Assembly: GCA_018524725.1 (NCBI GenBank)
Contig: JAEUWP010000124.1
Location: 1 to 35,812, forward strand
Length of the DNA: 35,812 nt
Source of the DNA: Podaxis mareebaensis
Taxonomy: Eukaryota > Basidiomycota > Agaricomycetes > Agaricales > Agaricaceae
Direction: 5' to 3'
Below the pieces are notes generated by a model. It worked only from the letters and a program-made list of their open reading frames with translations. It did no database searches and was not told where the DNA came from. Below, one piece after another: positions 1 to 10,894 of this stretch; position 1 is the first letter of the stretch, and each line of letters begins with the position of its first letter. The translations under genes were made by a program, and so were the position numbers.

Positions 1-210
1 TCTGGTTCACAGATGTAAGTCTGGAGTACTAGATAACCAGTCTTGCCAGCTCCTCTGGTTGACCTTGGGCTCACTCCGTTGTAGCAGAGTAGCTACTTCT
101 ATTTTAGGTATGTTCTTTTCCTTGTTTAGTAACTGGGGAGGGTCCGCTTAATTTACTATGTTAATTTCACAGTTTAAACAGCCAAAAATGTCTAGATTCA
201 TCCCTATTTT
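1..210. other. Left edge, no gene recognised
   Basis: No coding similarity could be recognised here. The stretch precedes the first readable reverse-transcriptase residues and is interrupted in all forward frames. It may be the decayed upstream part of the Gypsy element or an insertion into it; the window edge prevents a decision. Confidence 0.4.
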
Positions 211-2496
211 AGTTTGGGGCATGTCAATGATATTCTCATCCATGCCAAAACCCAAGAAGAATTATGACAAATCACTTGAGAAGTGCTTGACATACTATGA
301 AAACATGACTTATACCTCAAACCTGAAAAATGCGAATTTGAAAAGCAATGTGTTGAATATCTAGGAGCAGTACTCACTCCTACCTCAATTGAAATGGATG
401 CTGCCAAACTTGAAGGAATCAAGAATTGGCCTACACCAAAGACTACCCAAGACATTCGAAAATTTATCGGATTTTGCAACTTCTACCAACATTTCATCTG
501 AAATTATTCCAAACACACAGCACCTCTCAATGCACTCATGTCAAAGAATGTCAAGTTCAAATGGAAGCCCAAACACCAACAAGCATTTGATGAACTCAAG
601 AAGAAATTTGAAGATTGACCTATTCTTATCACACCTGACCTATCAAAACCTTTCAAAATTGAAATGGATGCATTGCAATATGCAGCAGGAGCTGTGCTGT
701 ATCAGAAAGACAAAAATGGCATTCATCACCCAATAGCCTTCCATTCTAAAGCCTTTACCCCAATGGAATGCAACTATCATTGTTCAGAACTTGAATGGTT
801 AGCTATAATTATTGCACTATGCACATGGCGCCACTACCTCGAAGGATCACCTCACAAAATCATCATCTGGAGTGACCATGAAAACCTATCCTGCTACAAA
901 GAACCACAGACCCTCAATAAGTGACAAGTTCACTGGGTACAATTCATGCAACACTTCCAACCCAACCTCAAGATCAAGCACATCCCTGGTTGAAAGAATG
1001 GACCAGCAGATGCACTATCAAGACGACCTGACTATGCACCACAAGAACCAGAAAATCGAGACATTACAGTATTCGATCAATCTATGATTGCCATCATTAC
1101 AGAAGATAAACAAATCATCAAGAAGCATTGAGAAATGATAGACCCCAATGATGACAACACCCCAGATCAAGAATTACCTACTCATGGGAATAGAATCTTG
1201 ATCCCCAATGAGCCATCACTATGTCACAAATTACTCCAATGAGTACATGACCATCAAACTGCAGGACACCCTGGAATAGCTGAAACACTATGCAAACTTG
1301 CTGAATATGTTTACTGGCCAGCCATGAAGGATTATGTCACTGAATATGTTAAAGGCTGTCCAACCTGCCAACAGCACAAGATCATTAGATGACCAGACAA
1401 GCCACCCTACCAACTGATCCCAGCACCCCAATCAACATGACCCTTTTCGCAAATCTCTATGGATCTCATCACAGATCTGCCACCATCCCATGGATATGAT
1501 TCTATTTTGGCCATAGTGGACCATGGCCTTACAAAGGGGATAATTTTAGCCCCTACTACAAAGACTGCTGACAGCCAAGTCATTGCTTCTATTTTGGTCA
1601 ACTGCCTATTTTCACAATATGGCCTTCCGGATAAGGTCATCTCAGATCAAGACCCCCAATTCGCATCCAAAGCAATGCAAGAACTGTACAAACTCCTCAA
1701 TGTCAAGCCTGCCTACTCTACAGCTTATCATCTGCAAACCGACGGATCCACTGAATGTTTCAATCAAGAAATTGAAACCTATCTCACTATTGCCACTTCA
1801 AGCAACCCAAACAAATGGAGCAAATATCTTCCAATCTATGAATTCTGCCACAACAATCATCCCCATGCTGGATGCTCCGAAACCCCATTCCTACTACTCT
1901 ATGGCTACACTCCAAAAGTGTTTCCAACAGAAATGGAACCCACAAACAACCCATCAGCAAAAGACTGCATGAATCACCTAACAGAAGCTCTCCACTGTGC
2001 CATCCAAGCACATAACCATGCCTGCCAAATTATGGCAAAACACACAGCCAACTATCGACTCCCCACCTACTCCATAGGAGACCTAGTATAGTTAGACACC
2101 TGCAATCTTCCATTGCAAGTTAAATCAAGGAAACTCACTCCAAAATGCGAAGGACCATTCGAAATCATCAAGAAGATATCTGCAGTCAACTTCGAATTAA
2201 AATTACCCAAAACATGGTGAATCCACCCTGTATTTCATGCCATGCTTCTCACCCCAGTAACCAAGAATAACTTATATGGCAAACACTACCTGCAACCTGC
2301 ACCCAAACTGTGCAATGATGAAGAGCACTATGAGGTTGAAGCAATCCTAAATCATTGATGACTATGCAACCACCTCAAATTCCTAGTCAAGTGGACTAGA
2401 TATCCACACTCCAAAAATACATGGGAACTGCAGTCTGTATTCTCCAATGCACAGCAGATCCTCAATGCTTATAAAAGGAAGAACAAACTTCACTAA
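211..2496 (+). pseudogene. Ty3/Gypsy chromovirus pol remnant (RT tail, RNase H, integrase, chromodomain)
   Basis: One forward frame reads continuously as the second half of a Ty3/Gypsy pol polyprotein. In order: the end of reverse transcriptase with the active-site box changed to HVNDIL (about 220-237); the primer-grip and thumb part with LKPEKCEF; RNase H around 640-920 (EMDA, SELEW, SDHENL); the HHCC zinc-binding region around 1246-1380 (TAGHPG, CPTCQQHK); the integrase core with D near 1462, SDQDPQF near 1645 and E near 1753; and a C-terminal chromodomain around 2326-2480 (FLVKWTRYP). The frame closes with TAA at 2494. It contains 15 internal stops (265, 277, 298, 499, 616, 922, 991, 1129, 1240, 1390, 1438, 2089, 2218, 2356, 2359). 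All are TGA except TAG at 2089, and no frameshift is needed. gag, protease and most of RT lie left of the window. The element is dead: it has many stops and lacks the second aspartate of the RT box as usually written. Confidence 0.92.
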
Positions 2497-2505
2497 CCCC
2501 TGGAG

Positions 2506-4341
2506 ATGTCAACTACTAACACCCAAGAAACTGCTATTCAAACTGAAGCTCACCAAGATACTCAATTACCTCCCAACTCTACTTCAAGCACTGGCTGCAA
2601 CACTAACAGCATCCCTTCCCTCACTGAGACACCCACCACCTTCCAAGAATGCCTGAATGCCATCACAGAACACCTTGCCATACAACACATCATGATGACC
2701 ATGATTGCACAGGATGCCATGCCCTTCATCATCTTGCACCCACTCTGTCCACTCCCAGCCTACTCAACATGCATCAGAACCCAGGAATTCACCTGGCCAA
2801 TCAATGCTGGATCCCCAATTGAACTACCTTCCCTCCCTAGTGAAGTATCTGACCTTGACTCTGAACTCATTTGACTCAGAGAATCTTTGGACTGGGTTAA
2901 CTCCATCACCCACATCCTGACTCCCTGCCAGACATTTCCAATTTGGGCAACTGCCACCCTACTAGCTGACCTATCACTCCTCCTAGGCACCTGCTCCCAA
3001 CCTGACCTCCTCCATTACTTCACCCTTCACACACTTTTCCACAAGGGGCCAATCAACACCAGTGGTATCCATGTACTGATTGATACAGAGGAAGTCACCT
3101 CACCCAATCATCTTTATGAGCTAGGGACTATAATAGAACCCCCTACCTTCCCTGCCATGCCCGAAGTCCAAGTCTGTCAAGTGTGCAACTGCACCAATCC
3201 ATCAATGCTGCCATCTCTGCCCTTGCTGACAACATTGTCAGTACCTGAAACAGGCAGACCATGCGCTCCAACACCTATACCTTTAGCCTCCCCCACATCC
3301 ATCAGAGAATGACACAGCCTACTCGGCTGAGCTGCCATGTGCATTTGCTCCCTCGTCCAATGAGATCAGAACACCCCCACACAGTTGACAGACATCATGA
3401 ATCTCCCTTCTCCGATGTCAGAAGCAGAAGATCCTAGACCACCTACCCCTCATCCAACACCAGTGTCAGATAGTAGTAGCGAGATGGAACTTGCTAATAA
3501 TGAAGGGGATAATGTTATGAACCAGCCTGGTACCTCTTGCCACAATGTCATTTATCACACATTAGTCCATGAGCTTGGACTTCCCAACACCTCCCACTCC
3601 ACCACTCAAGATACAGGTATACCAGCTGAAGACTCAACTCGCTACTGTAACAAAGCTTTCACTAACCATCGCCTTCCTGGCCACAGCTCCCTATTCTCCA
3701 AAGACTGGCCAATGCCTGGACCAATCTTCTATGAAACTGACTGCATGATGACAGAGATATTATGCATCACTTGGGAGAATGCTCCCTTTACTCATGTCTT
3801 CGATCCTGACAGGTTATATATCCAAATGATCCATAACAACTTCAACTCCACCTGGGCCCACAGTTGGAAGATGATCCCATACACTGGAGAACCAATTGTA
3901 TTCCTCCATCCCTACATGATATACCTGCCTGAGGTTGTCCCTCATATCATCAAGTATGAAGTCGCACATGGTTTCTATTTTCGAGAAGTAGAAGTCTATT
4001 GTGTTGATCCTAATTCTGATGAGCCTCCAGCCATCCCTCCCCATCATACTCAGCTTCCACCCCTCTGCAGTGTTGACTCCAACATCCCAGGTATTGACAA
4101 GTCAAACCCAGAAGAACCCATTGGCAATCCTCCTCCGTACCCACCACCATATGTCACAGCTGACATGTCATCATCATCATCATCCTCCCTGCACTGCAGC
4201 CTCATCTTCCTTCACAAGTCAGACTCCTCTGACTCAATGCCTCTATCAGGGAACTTCACCATCCCCAGTTCTGCCTTGTCTCCCAACTCTTATTCCTCTG
4301 ACTCCTCCAATGGACATCTTCACCCTGACATGGATTTGTAA
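2506..4341 (+). pseudogene. Extra ORF downstream of Gypsy pol, unknown function
   Basis: Nine bases after the pol stop, in the same frame, an ATG opens a second long reading frame of 611 codons plus stop, closing with TAA at 4339. Only four internal stops interrupt it, all TGA (2872, 3310, 3328, 3361), and there is no frameshift. The product is rich in Pro, Ser, Thr and acidic residues. It has a better conserved central part (about residues 440-510: WKMIPYTGEPIVFLHPYMIY, then an IIKYEVAHGFYF stretch) and a Ser-rich C-terminus with a run encoded by TCA repeats. I see no transmembrane envelope-like segment, CCHC knuckle or enzyme motif. A second, diverged copy of its last 156 codons lies at 8112-8583 with the frame kept open, which argues for real coding. 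It lies in the position that env occupies in errantiviruses, but nothing shows it is an envelope protein. It could alternatively be a captured host gene or a Gag-like protein. Confidence 0.7.
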
Positions 4342-4908
4342 CAAACCAGCAAATAGTTTCTCTTTCTGTATCTAGTTTACAGACTCTTCACCTTGTATCC
4401 TTGTATCCCAGATGAACTTGGACCTGAACTATTTCCTTACTTAGCTAGTTTCCTTTTCTGTCTTGTTTCCATTCTTGTCAAGTCTCTATTCTCGTCTCGC
4501 TCTGCTCCGTAGTTACAATTCGATTGACTCTCAGACTCATAGCCTTACTTTGTCATAGTTACCAGATTTGGACCTTAGAAGTAAAGCTTAAATAGCTGCT
4601 CATGTACTGGAAGTGCAAGCTTCCTATATTCTCAAATCCAGAATATTGTGACTCTTAAATTCAGAATATTGCTTTCGCTTTATCTCTGGATTGACATTAG
4701 CTCACAATCAGTGTGGTAGTAAACTCTCTATTGGTCATACCCTCAACTGGTAGAAGTTTGACCTCAGAGTGTGCTTAACTGGACACTTGCCTCACCACCT
4801 ACTTACTGTGATCCTTCTTGCTAGATCCTAGTGCCTCTGTGAACCATCTAGTGAGATAGCTGCCCCCTAGCAAAGCTTAGGTGACTGGTGATAAGGACCT
4901 ACCTAACA
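4337..4908 (+). mobile_element. Probable 3' LTR of Gypsy copy 1
   Basis: The stretch following the extra ORF is repeated at 8579-9120 at high similarity, and both copies stop abruptly at the same CCTAACA end. If the left end is the TGTAA that overlaps the ORF stop, the repeat has the TG...CA form of an LTR. The right end is firm because both copies lose similarity right after it. The left end is inferred, since similarity continues upstream into the ORF and no polypurine tract is visible. The matching 5' LTR would lie left of the window. Confidence 0.65.
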
Positions 4909-5539
4909 TGTTTGGAATTATCAAAAGGGATGTGAGTATACTTAGCCTCTCTTGGTGTAGAGAGAATGAGGCCTAGCAAGTTCATGATGTCAGTAAGGAG
5001 GTCACTGCATGTGGAGTGGTGCATGACATGGGGGTCCCAGTCTGGTGAGTGGGAATTAAAGTCTCCTCCTACACAAACAATGTTGTTTGGGAAGAGAGGG
5101 ATGCAGGATTCTAAATAAGTAATGGAAGAGTCATTTGATGGATCCAAGTAGCAATTGAGGAAGTAGATTTTCTTTGGAAATGAAAGAGAAATGAGTTGAA
5201 ATCAGGAGACAAAATAATGCTGGGGTGGGAAACAGGCATAAGGGAGTTGCACAAGTTGCGAATAAAAGTTGCAACTCATGGGCATTCATCACAGGAAATG
5301 AATAGGTGCCAATTGGGGTTATAGGGTGTGCCTTTGTAAGGAATTCCTTCAGAATTCTCAGTGGATGGAATATTGCATATGATGCTATAAGGGGGTTCTT
5401 GGATGCATAAAATTAAAATGTCTTTGAAGATAGGATCATTCAGTAAAGTTTTGATGAGCTGAGAAGAATGGTAAACATTGAAAAATAGAATGGGAATAGA
5501 TGAGATAGGAGCTGGGTCATTAAGAGGTCCTTTAGACAT
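4909..5539 (-). pseudogene. LINE (Tad-like) ORF2, endonuclease domain only, truncated
   Basis: Reading leftwards from ATG at 5539, the frame gives the start of an APE-type endonuclease (an ILFFNVYHSS opening, then LILCIQEPPYS with the metal-binding E). After a stop (TGA at about 5276) and one frame change near 5190 it continues with the second endonuclease block, CVGGDFNSHSPDWDP (about 5050-5085). The coding sequence ends exactly where the Gypsy LTR begins at 4908, so reverse transcriptase and the LINE 3' end are missing from the window. The ATG overlaps the end of ORF1 by eight bases, the usual layout for non-LTR elements. The natural explanation for the truncation is insertion of Gypsy copy 1 into the LINE, with the LINE remainder beyond the left window edge. 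Confidence 0.85.
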
Positions 5540-8111
5540 TAATGGTGCCAGAGTTGAAGTTGCAGTGGTTTTTCTCCACCTTAAGCTCTTGGAGCTTATT
5601 TGAGATCCATTCCCAATTGAAACAGTGGTAGAAGAATGGACATTTCTCCAAATTCACATGATGCTCTTTTGAGTCACATGAGAGGCAGTTGAAAGAGGTC
5701 ATGTGTGGACATTCTGTGATGTTGGTGGGGGTGGGGGGATGGGAGTTCAGACCAGTTTTGCCATGACAGCAAAAGCTGTGACAGCAATGGTTTTCAGTAT
5801 GATGGGGGTCTCTGCAGATGGAGCACCTAGGGTTGCATGCTTTGCACAGGTGAGTAGGGTGGCCCCACCTCCAATACCTGTTGCAGAGAGGGGACACAAT
5901 ATACATAGAAGTGCCTCAGAATGTGCAAACCTGGTTCTCAAAGAGGAGGGTGTGGTTGATGAGAGTCTTGGCCTGGGAAGTGGATTGTGAGTCCCAAAGG
6001 TTGAAAAAGAGGATGGCTGAGTCAGAATGGGGGGAGACTTAGTGGAAGTGAGGTTTACCAACAAGGTGTTGGATCAAGTCATGGTAAGGGGAGGTTTTGA
6101 TGACTTCCTTGAAGTCATCAGAAGTATGAGGAGTGCCATCAGGGTGGAAGTAAGGGAGGTTCATCAATTTGATGAATGACTTGGACATGGGGAGAGAGGG
6201 GATGACAGCATCCCAGATCTCAGGGGTGGCAAAAGCAGACCTGTTAGAGTCTGCAATACCCTTCTTCATGATGAGAAGTTCCTCATCAGTAGCAACCTGG
6301 TTGGTGTTGAGCCAGAGGGTCTGGTCATTGGACTTGGCTGACTTGATTTTAAGTGAGAAGCCCTTTTGATGAAGAGCATTGTTGCAGTTGCAGACAACAA
6401 GGTCCAAGGAAGTGAGAAGGATAGGTTTGAAGATGTCATTATAAGGAACAACAATGTTCTTGTGAGATGGGCCTTGAGTGGCCTTTGGTTTGTTGAGGGA
6501 CAGGTGGAGAGGGGGAGTTTTGGATGAGGTCTGGGAGGATTTGATGTCCCCAGAAGAGCATAAGAAGTTGATGATATTGACTGGTGACATATGAGGAAAC
6601 TGGTTTTGGAGAGCTGCATATTTTTGAAGCTCGTCCAGGTTTAGGGGCAAATTAGAAGCTGCCTTGGAATAGGACAACTTCTGAGTGGAGGGAGAGGGGG
6701 TGTTAGACCTGGAGTGGGTCTTGTAGTTAATGGACAGGGGGGTGGAGGAAGGGGGGGAGGATTTGGGAGCCTGGGGGGGAAAAGGGGGAGCAATGATAGG
6801 CTTATGCTATACTGGGGCAGCTACTGGTTTGTGAGACACCCATCTGCAAGTGACAGTAGACCACAAGCTAGGGTTAGGGTCACCATTCCTGGGTTTAGGA
6901 CCTTCAGGAATGGTTTCAGAAGTGGTGGTAGTGGTGGGAGGGGGAGGGAGCATTTCAGTGTCAAGATTAGAACCTGAGGACTCACCTGGTTTGTCTGGGT
7001 TTGGCAATGGGAGATGAGAGAGGGTGATTGCTCATGCTGTATCCTTGGTGAATTGTGAATCTGAGTCCTGGAGATTCCCAGAGACATCAGGAAGAATGAT
7101 GGAAGAGCTCTGGAGGTTCCCAGCAGCATCTTTAGGGAGAGGGGAGGATACAGCCAGTGCCTTTTCAGCCCAGTGTTCAAAGCAATGTCCAGTAGACATG
7201 GGGGTTGGAGTAGGAGAAAGGGTATGAGAGGGAGGGAATTACATGGAGATGAAGTCATAAAGGCATATGGAGGTGTCTCTATAAGGGACAGACTTATTGT
7301 GCAATTGTTCAGAATATGCAATAGTTTGAAGAAGGTCAATGAGATGCATAGTCCCATCGAAAGTGGTTAAGTCTCTATTAAGAGCCCATTGTGAAATAAA
7401 CTTAGAGACAAACCCTAAGAGTGATGACAAAAGTTCGAGGCCTTTGATGTCTGAGGTGTTGGTGACATTGATTTCTGAGAATGCATCACATAGTTTGTCA
7501 TGGATTGCTGACCAATCTGTTCTGTGGATTTGTTGCACAGCCTCATATTGCTGTGGGATGGTAGGTGGTGAGATGGGAGTGAAGGTTGGGAGGGAAGGTA
7601 ATGGGTCTGATAGTTGAGATTCATCCCAGGCAGTATTGGGAGTAGGGGGGATGAAGCCATGGGCTGCTGCAATGGATTGGGATGCAGTGAGGAGGGGATG
7701 AGAAGATGGGGCTATCTCTGGAGACATAAGTTATTCTTCTTGTATTGGCACACAAGAAGGGTGGAGAGAACAGGGAGTGCTGACCCCATCAGATTCATAT
7801 TGTTTCTCTGCTGAATGGACAGAAGAAGCAGCATCATCTTCATCAGTAACTTTGAGGCTCTTACATGCCTCATTTGAGAGAAGTTGGTTGGTAGAAATTG
7901 ACCACTTGGTACCCAGAGAAGGGGCAGGTGATGGGGGCTTGTGAATGAAACTCACAGACCCAGTAGGTTCAAAGAATGGACCCTCAGAGGCTGCCCAAGG
8001 GAGAGTGGATGAAGGTGCTAAACTAGCACTTGAGTGGTGGCATCAAAACACTTTGGAGGTAGCCTTGTTCAGAGCTCCAGTGACACCTGAGGGGCCTTTA
8101 GAGTCTGCCAT
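5532..8111 (-). pseudogene. LINE (Tad-like) ORF1 with CCHC zinc knuckles, stop-riddled
   Basis: From ATG at 8111 to TAA at 5532 a single minus-strand frame of about 860 codons can be followed without an indel. Stops interrupt it at about 8045, 7730, 7241, 7035, 6806, 6041 and 5921. The N-terminal two thirds is Pro/Ser/Thr-rich and low in recognisable motifs. A conserved domain begins with FFNLWDSQ and continues through GTSMYIVSPLCNRYWRWGH. It is followed by three cysteine/histidine knuckles (CNRYWRWGHPTHLC, then CSICRDPHHTENHC, then CLSCDSKEHHVNLEKC), the arrangement seen in ORF1 of fungal Tad-clade LINEs, where it binds element RNA. The last stop (about 5921) falls where the family has Arg, consistent with CGA to TGA. 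The 5' boundary is next to the Gypsy fragment at 8112, so no 5' UTR can be identified. Confidence 0.85.
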
Positions 8112-8583
8112 GAAGATGATCCCTTATGCTGGGGAGCCCATTGTCTTCCTCCATTCATACATGATGTATCCTCCCAAGGTCATCCTGCACATTATCAAAT
8201 ATGAAGTTGCCCATGGACTCTACTTTCAAGAAGTAGAAGTCTACCATGTCGATCCCAACTCCAATGACCCTCTGGCCATTCCTCCCCATCACACACAGCT
8301 TCCACCCCTCTGCAGTGTCAACTCCAATTTCCCCAGCATTGACAAGTCAAACCCAGAAGAACCCACTGCAGATCCCCCACCATACCCACCTCCCTATGTC
8401 ACTGCAGACATCTCTTCATCATCATCATCATCCTCTTCACTATACCACAGTCCAATGCATGAGTCAGACTCTTCTGACTTGCCTCTCATCAGAAACTTCA
8501 CCATCCCCAGTTCCACCTTGTCTCCTGACTCACACTCTTCCAACTCTGCTAATGAATGTCTTCACCCTGATATGGACTTGTAA
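8112..8583 (+). pseudogene. Gypsy copy 2: 3' fragment of the extra downstream ORF
   Basis: Similarity to 3867-4341 begins abruptly at AAGATGATCCC and runs to the stop codon. The reading frame is open throughout (156 codons here). It preserves the KYEVAHG core, the PPHHTQLPPLCSV segment, the Ser run encoded by TCA repeats (different length from copy 1) and the LHPDMDL C-terminus. The upstream two thirds of the ORF and all of pol are absent, replaced by the LINE, whose ORF1 start lies directly at the junction. The LINE probably inserted into, or recombined with, this older Gypsy copy. Confidence 0.8.
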
Positions 8584-9120
8584 TATAACTAGTAAATAGT
8601 TTCTTTCTTATCTCTGCTGTTACAGACTACTTGCCTCATACTCCTGTATCTTACCTGAACTTGGACTTGAATGCTTTCCTTACTCAGTTAGTTTCTATTC
8701 TTGCCTTAGTTACTATTCTCATATCTCTCCACTCTGTAGTTTCACTTCTATTGACTCTCAGACATGCAGCATTACTTCATCATAGTTACCTCTTTAGGAC
8801 ATTAGAAGTAAAGCTTAAATAGCTGCTCATGTACTGGAAGTGCAAGCTTCCTATATTCTTAAATCACTCTCAAATCCAAGTCTTACTTGCTTGACCTTGC
8901 AATTGATGTTAGTTCACAATCAGTGTGGTAGTAAACACTCTATTGGTCATATTCTCAACTGATAGACATTTGACCTCCTAAGTGTGCTTAACTGGACACT
9001 TGCCTCACTACCTTCTTATTGTGATCCTTCTTGCTAGATCCTAGTGCCTCTGAACCATCTAGTGAGATAGCTGCCCCCTAGCTTAAGCATAGGCAACCAG
9101 TGATAAGGACCATCCTAACA
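8579..9120 (+). mobile_element. Probable LTR of Gypsy copy 2
   Basis: This repeats the 4337-4908 segment with substitutions and small deletions. It has the same internal landmarks (AAGCTTAAATAGCTGCTCATG spacing, TCACAATCAGTGTGGTAGTA) and the same CCTAACA right end. Similarity stops at 9120, and the sequence immediately to the right is the Tigger/pogo transposase, so this Gypsy copy appears to sit inside that DNA transposon. Confidence 0.65.
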
Positions 9121-10878
9121 ATTGAAGCAGGGAAAGCAGATCTCCAAAGCAGAAGAGCATTGGCTTGATAACAAAGCCAACCTCATTGATGAAACCCACA
9201 TTATCACCCTGCTGAAGGAACAACCCAATGTACAGCTTGATGAAGCACAAAGTGCAGTGGTGAAATGGCTGAGGGAGGCAGCAGGTGATCTCCCAAGGGC
9301 AGTTGGGAAAAAGTGAAAGCATATGTATTCAGGCATTACCACTAGTTCATGGAGCTGAGTGAAACAGAACAGGTCCCAAGGCAAAGGCTGGCACTGAACC
9401 CACAACTTCAAACCCAAAGCTAAAGGGTCAGAAGACAAAGAAATACATACATGCTACACTGGCCCAGAAGATTGAGGTCCTTGATTGGTACCATGCCAAT
9501 AGCAAGAACCAATCAAAGATAGCATTGGAGTTTCAACACCAGTTTAATGGCATGATAATTAAGCAGCCATTGGTGTCTGATTGGTTGAAGGAGGAAAAGA
9601 CTCTGCATGAGAGATAGGAGAGGGAAGGAGGGCTAGGCACATTATCTAAATGCATTCAACAGACTGAACACCTAGAGATTATGAAATGCTTGAGCTCTGG
9701 GTCTCTTGAGCATTATCTGATGGGATGGTTATAACAGGAGACATTCTTTGCTTGCAATGGGAGAAGTTTGCAGACCTTCTATGTATTCTGAAGGAGGATA
9801 GGCTTTGTTTGAGTGAAGGGTGACTGATGAGCTTCAAGAAACAGAATGGGTTGAAGGAGAGGAGGCAGCATGGTGAAGCTGGGTCAGCAAGTGAAACCCA
9901 GGTTGCTGACAAGAGGGCATGAATCCAAGCACTCATTCAATTGCACCCTTATGAGTTAAAAGATATTTTTAACATGGATGAGATGGGCCTGTTCTATGTG
10001 TGAGTTTATTCTACTCTCCCAACCAGATTGTATACTCACCTATGTGCAGCTTGCCTCCAGATTGTGGTCTAGCAGACAAAGTGAAGCCTGGGGTCAAAGG
10101 ACATAAAGTTCATTTGACATATGTCTTTACAGTCAATGTGGATGGGTCAGAGAAGTGAGATGCACTTGTCATTGGGAAGGCTAAACAGCCTTGTGCATTT
10201 TGGAGGAAGACAGCTGCACAGCTAGGTTTCAACTACTGACACAATGTGAAGGGCTGGATGATAGCCATCATATACTAGGAATGGCTTGGAAAATGGGACC
10301 AGGAGCTCTATCATCAGAATCAGAAGGTCCTACTTCTACAAGATGATTTTTCAGGTCATATCATCCCCTCTGACCTTGAAAACATCAAAATTGTCAACTT
10401 TGCGCCCAACCTTATACCACATATCCAGCCCCTCAACCAGGGCATCATTCACTGCTTCAAGGCTCACTACCACAAGTTGTTCCTTGAACACACCATTGAC
10501 CACTATGAGATGGGTGTGATGCCAGCTGATATTTACAATATCAATCAGCTTGAGGCCACACAATGTGCTCATATGGCCTGGAACATGGTGGATACCCATA
10601 TGATCCAAAACTGTTGGCAAAAGGCTGCCATCCTCCCTGACCAACCTGCCACTCCCACCCAATCCACTCAGCTGTCCATTCCTATCAACTCCCTTCTTTC
10701 TGACAATGATCAGACAAAAGATATAGAGCAGCAACTTGAAGGTGTTTTGGATGACCTTGAGGCAACAGGAGTATTGCAGAAGATGAACCATATGTCCATT
10801 GATTCCCTTCTCAATCCTGCCAATGAGAATTGCTCAATGGATGAAGCAACCAACAAGGAGATCTTTGCAGCTGTCATG

Positions 10879-10894
10879 GAATTATGTGCAGCAG
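10879..10894 (+). repeat. Target-site duplication, left copy
   Basis: GAATTATGTGCAGCAG here matches GAATCATGTGCAGCAG at 11350-11365 at 15 of 16 positions. The two copies flank an insert ending in poly(A). Both read ELCAA/ESCAA in the transposase frame, so the duplicated target is transposase coding sequence. Confidence 0.85.

Noticed and set aside
211..4341. Alternative genetic code or TGA readthrough in the Gypsy element
   Set aside because: Nuclear genes in the same window use TGA as a stop (for example eS17), and CpG transition at CGA explains the pattern more simply.
6714..6977. Gly-rich forward-strand ORF within the LINE
   Set aside because: It is the antisense shadow of the Pro/Ser-rich LINE ORF1, which continues in frame on the minus strand.
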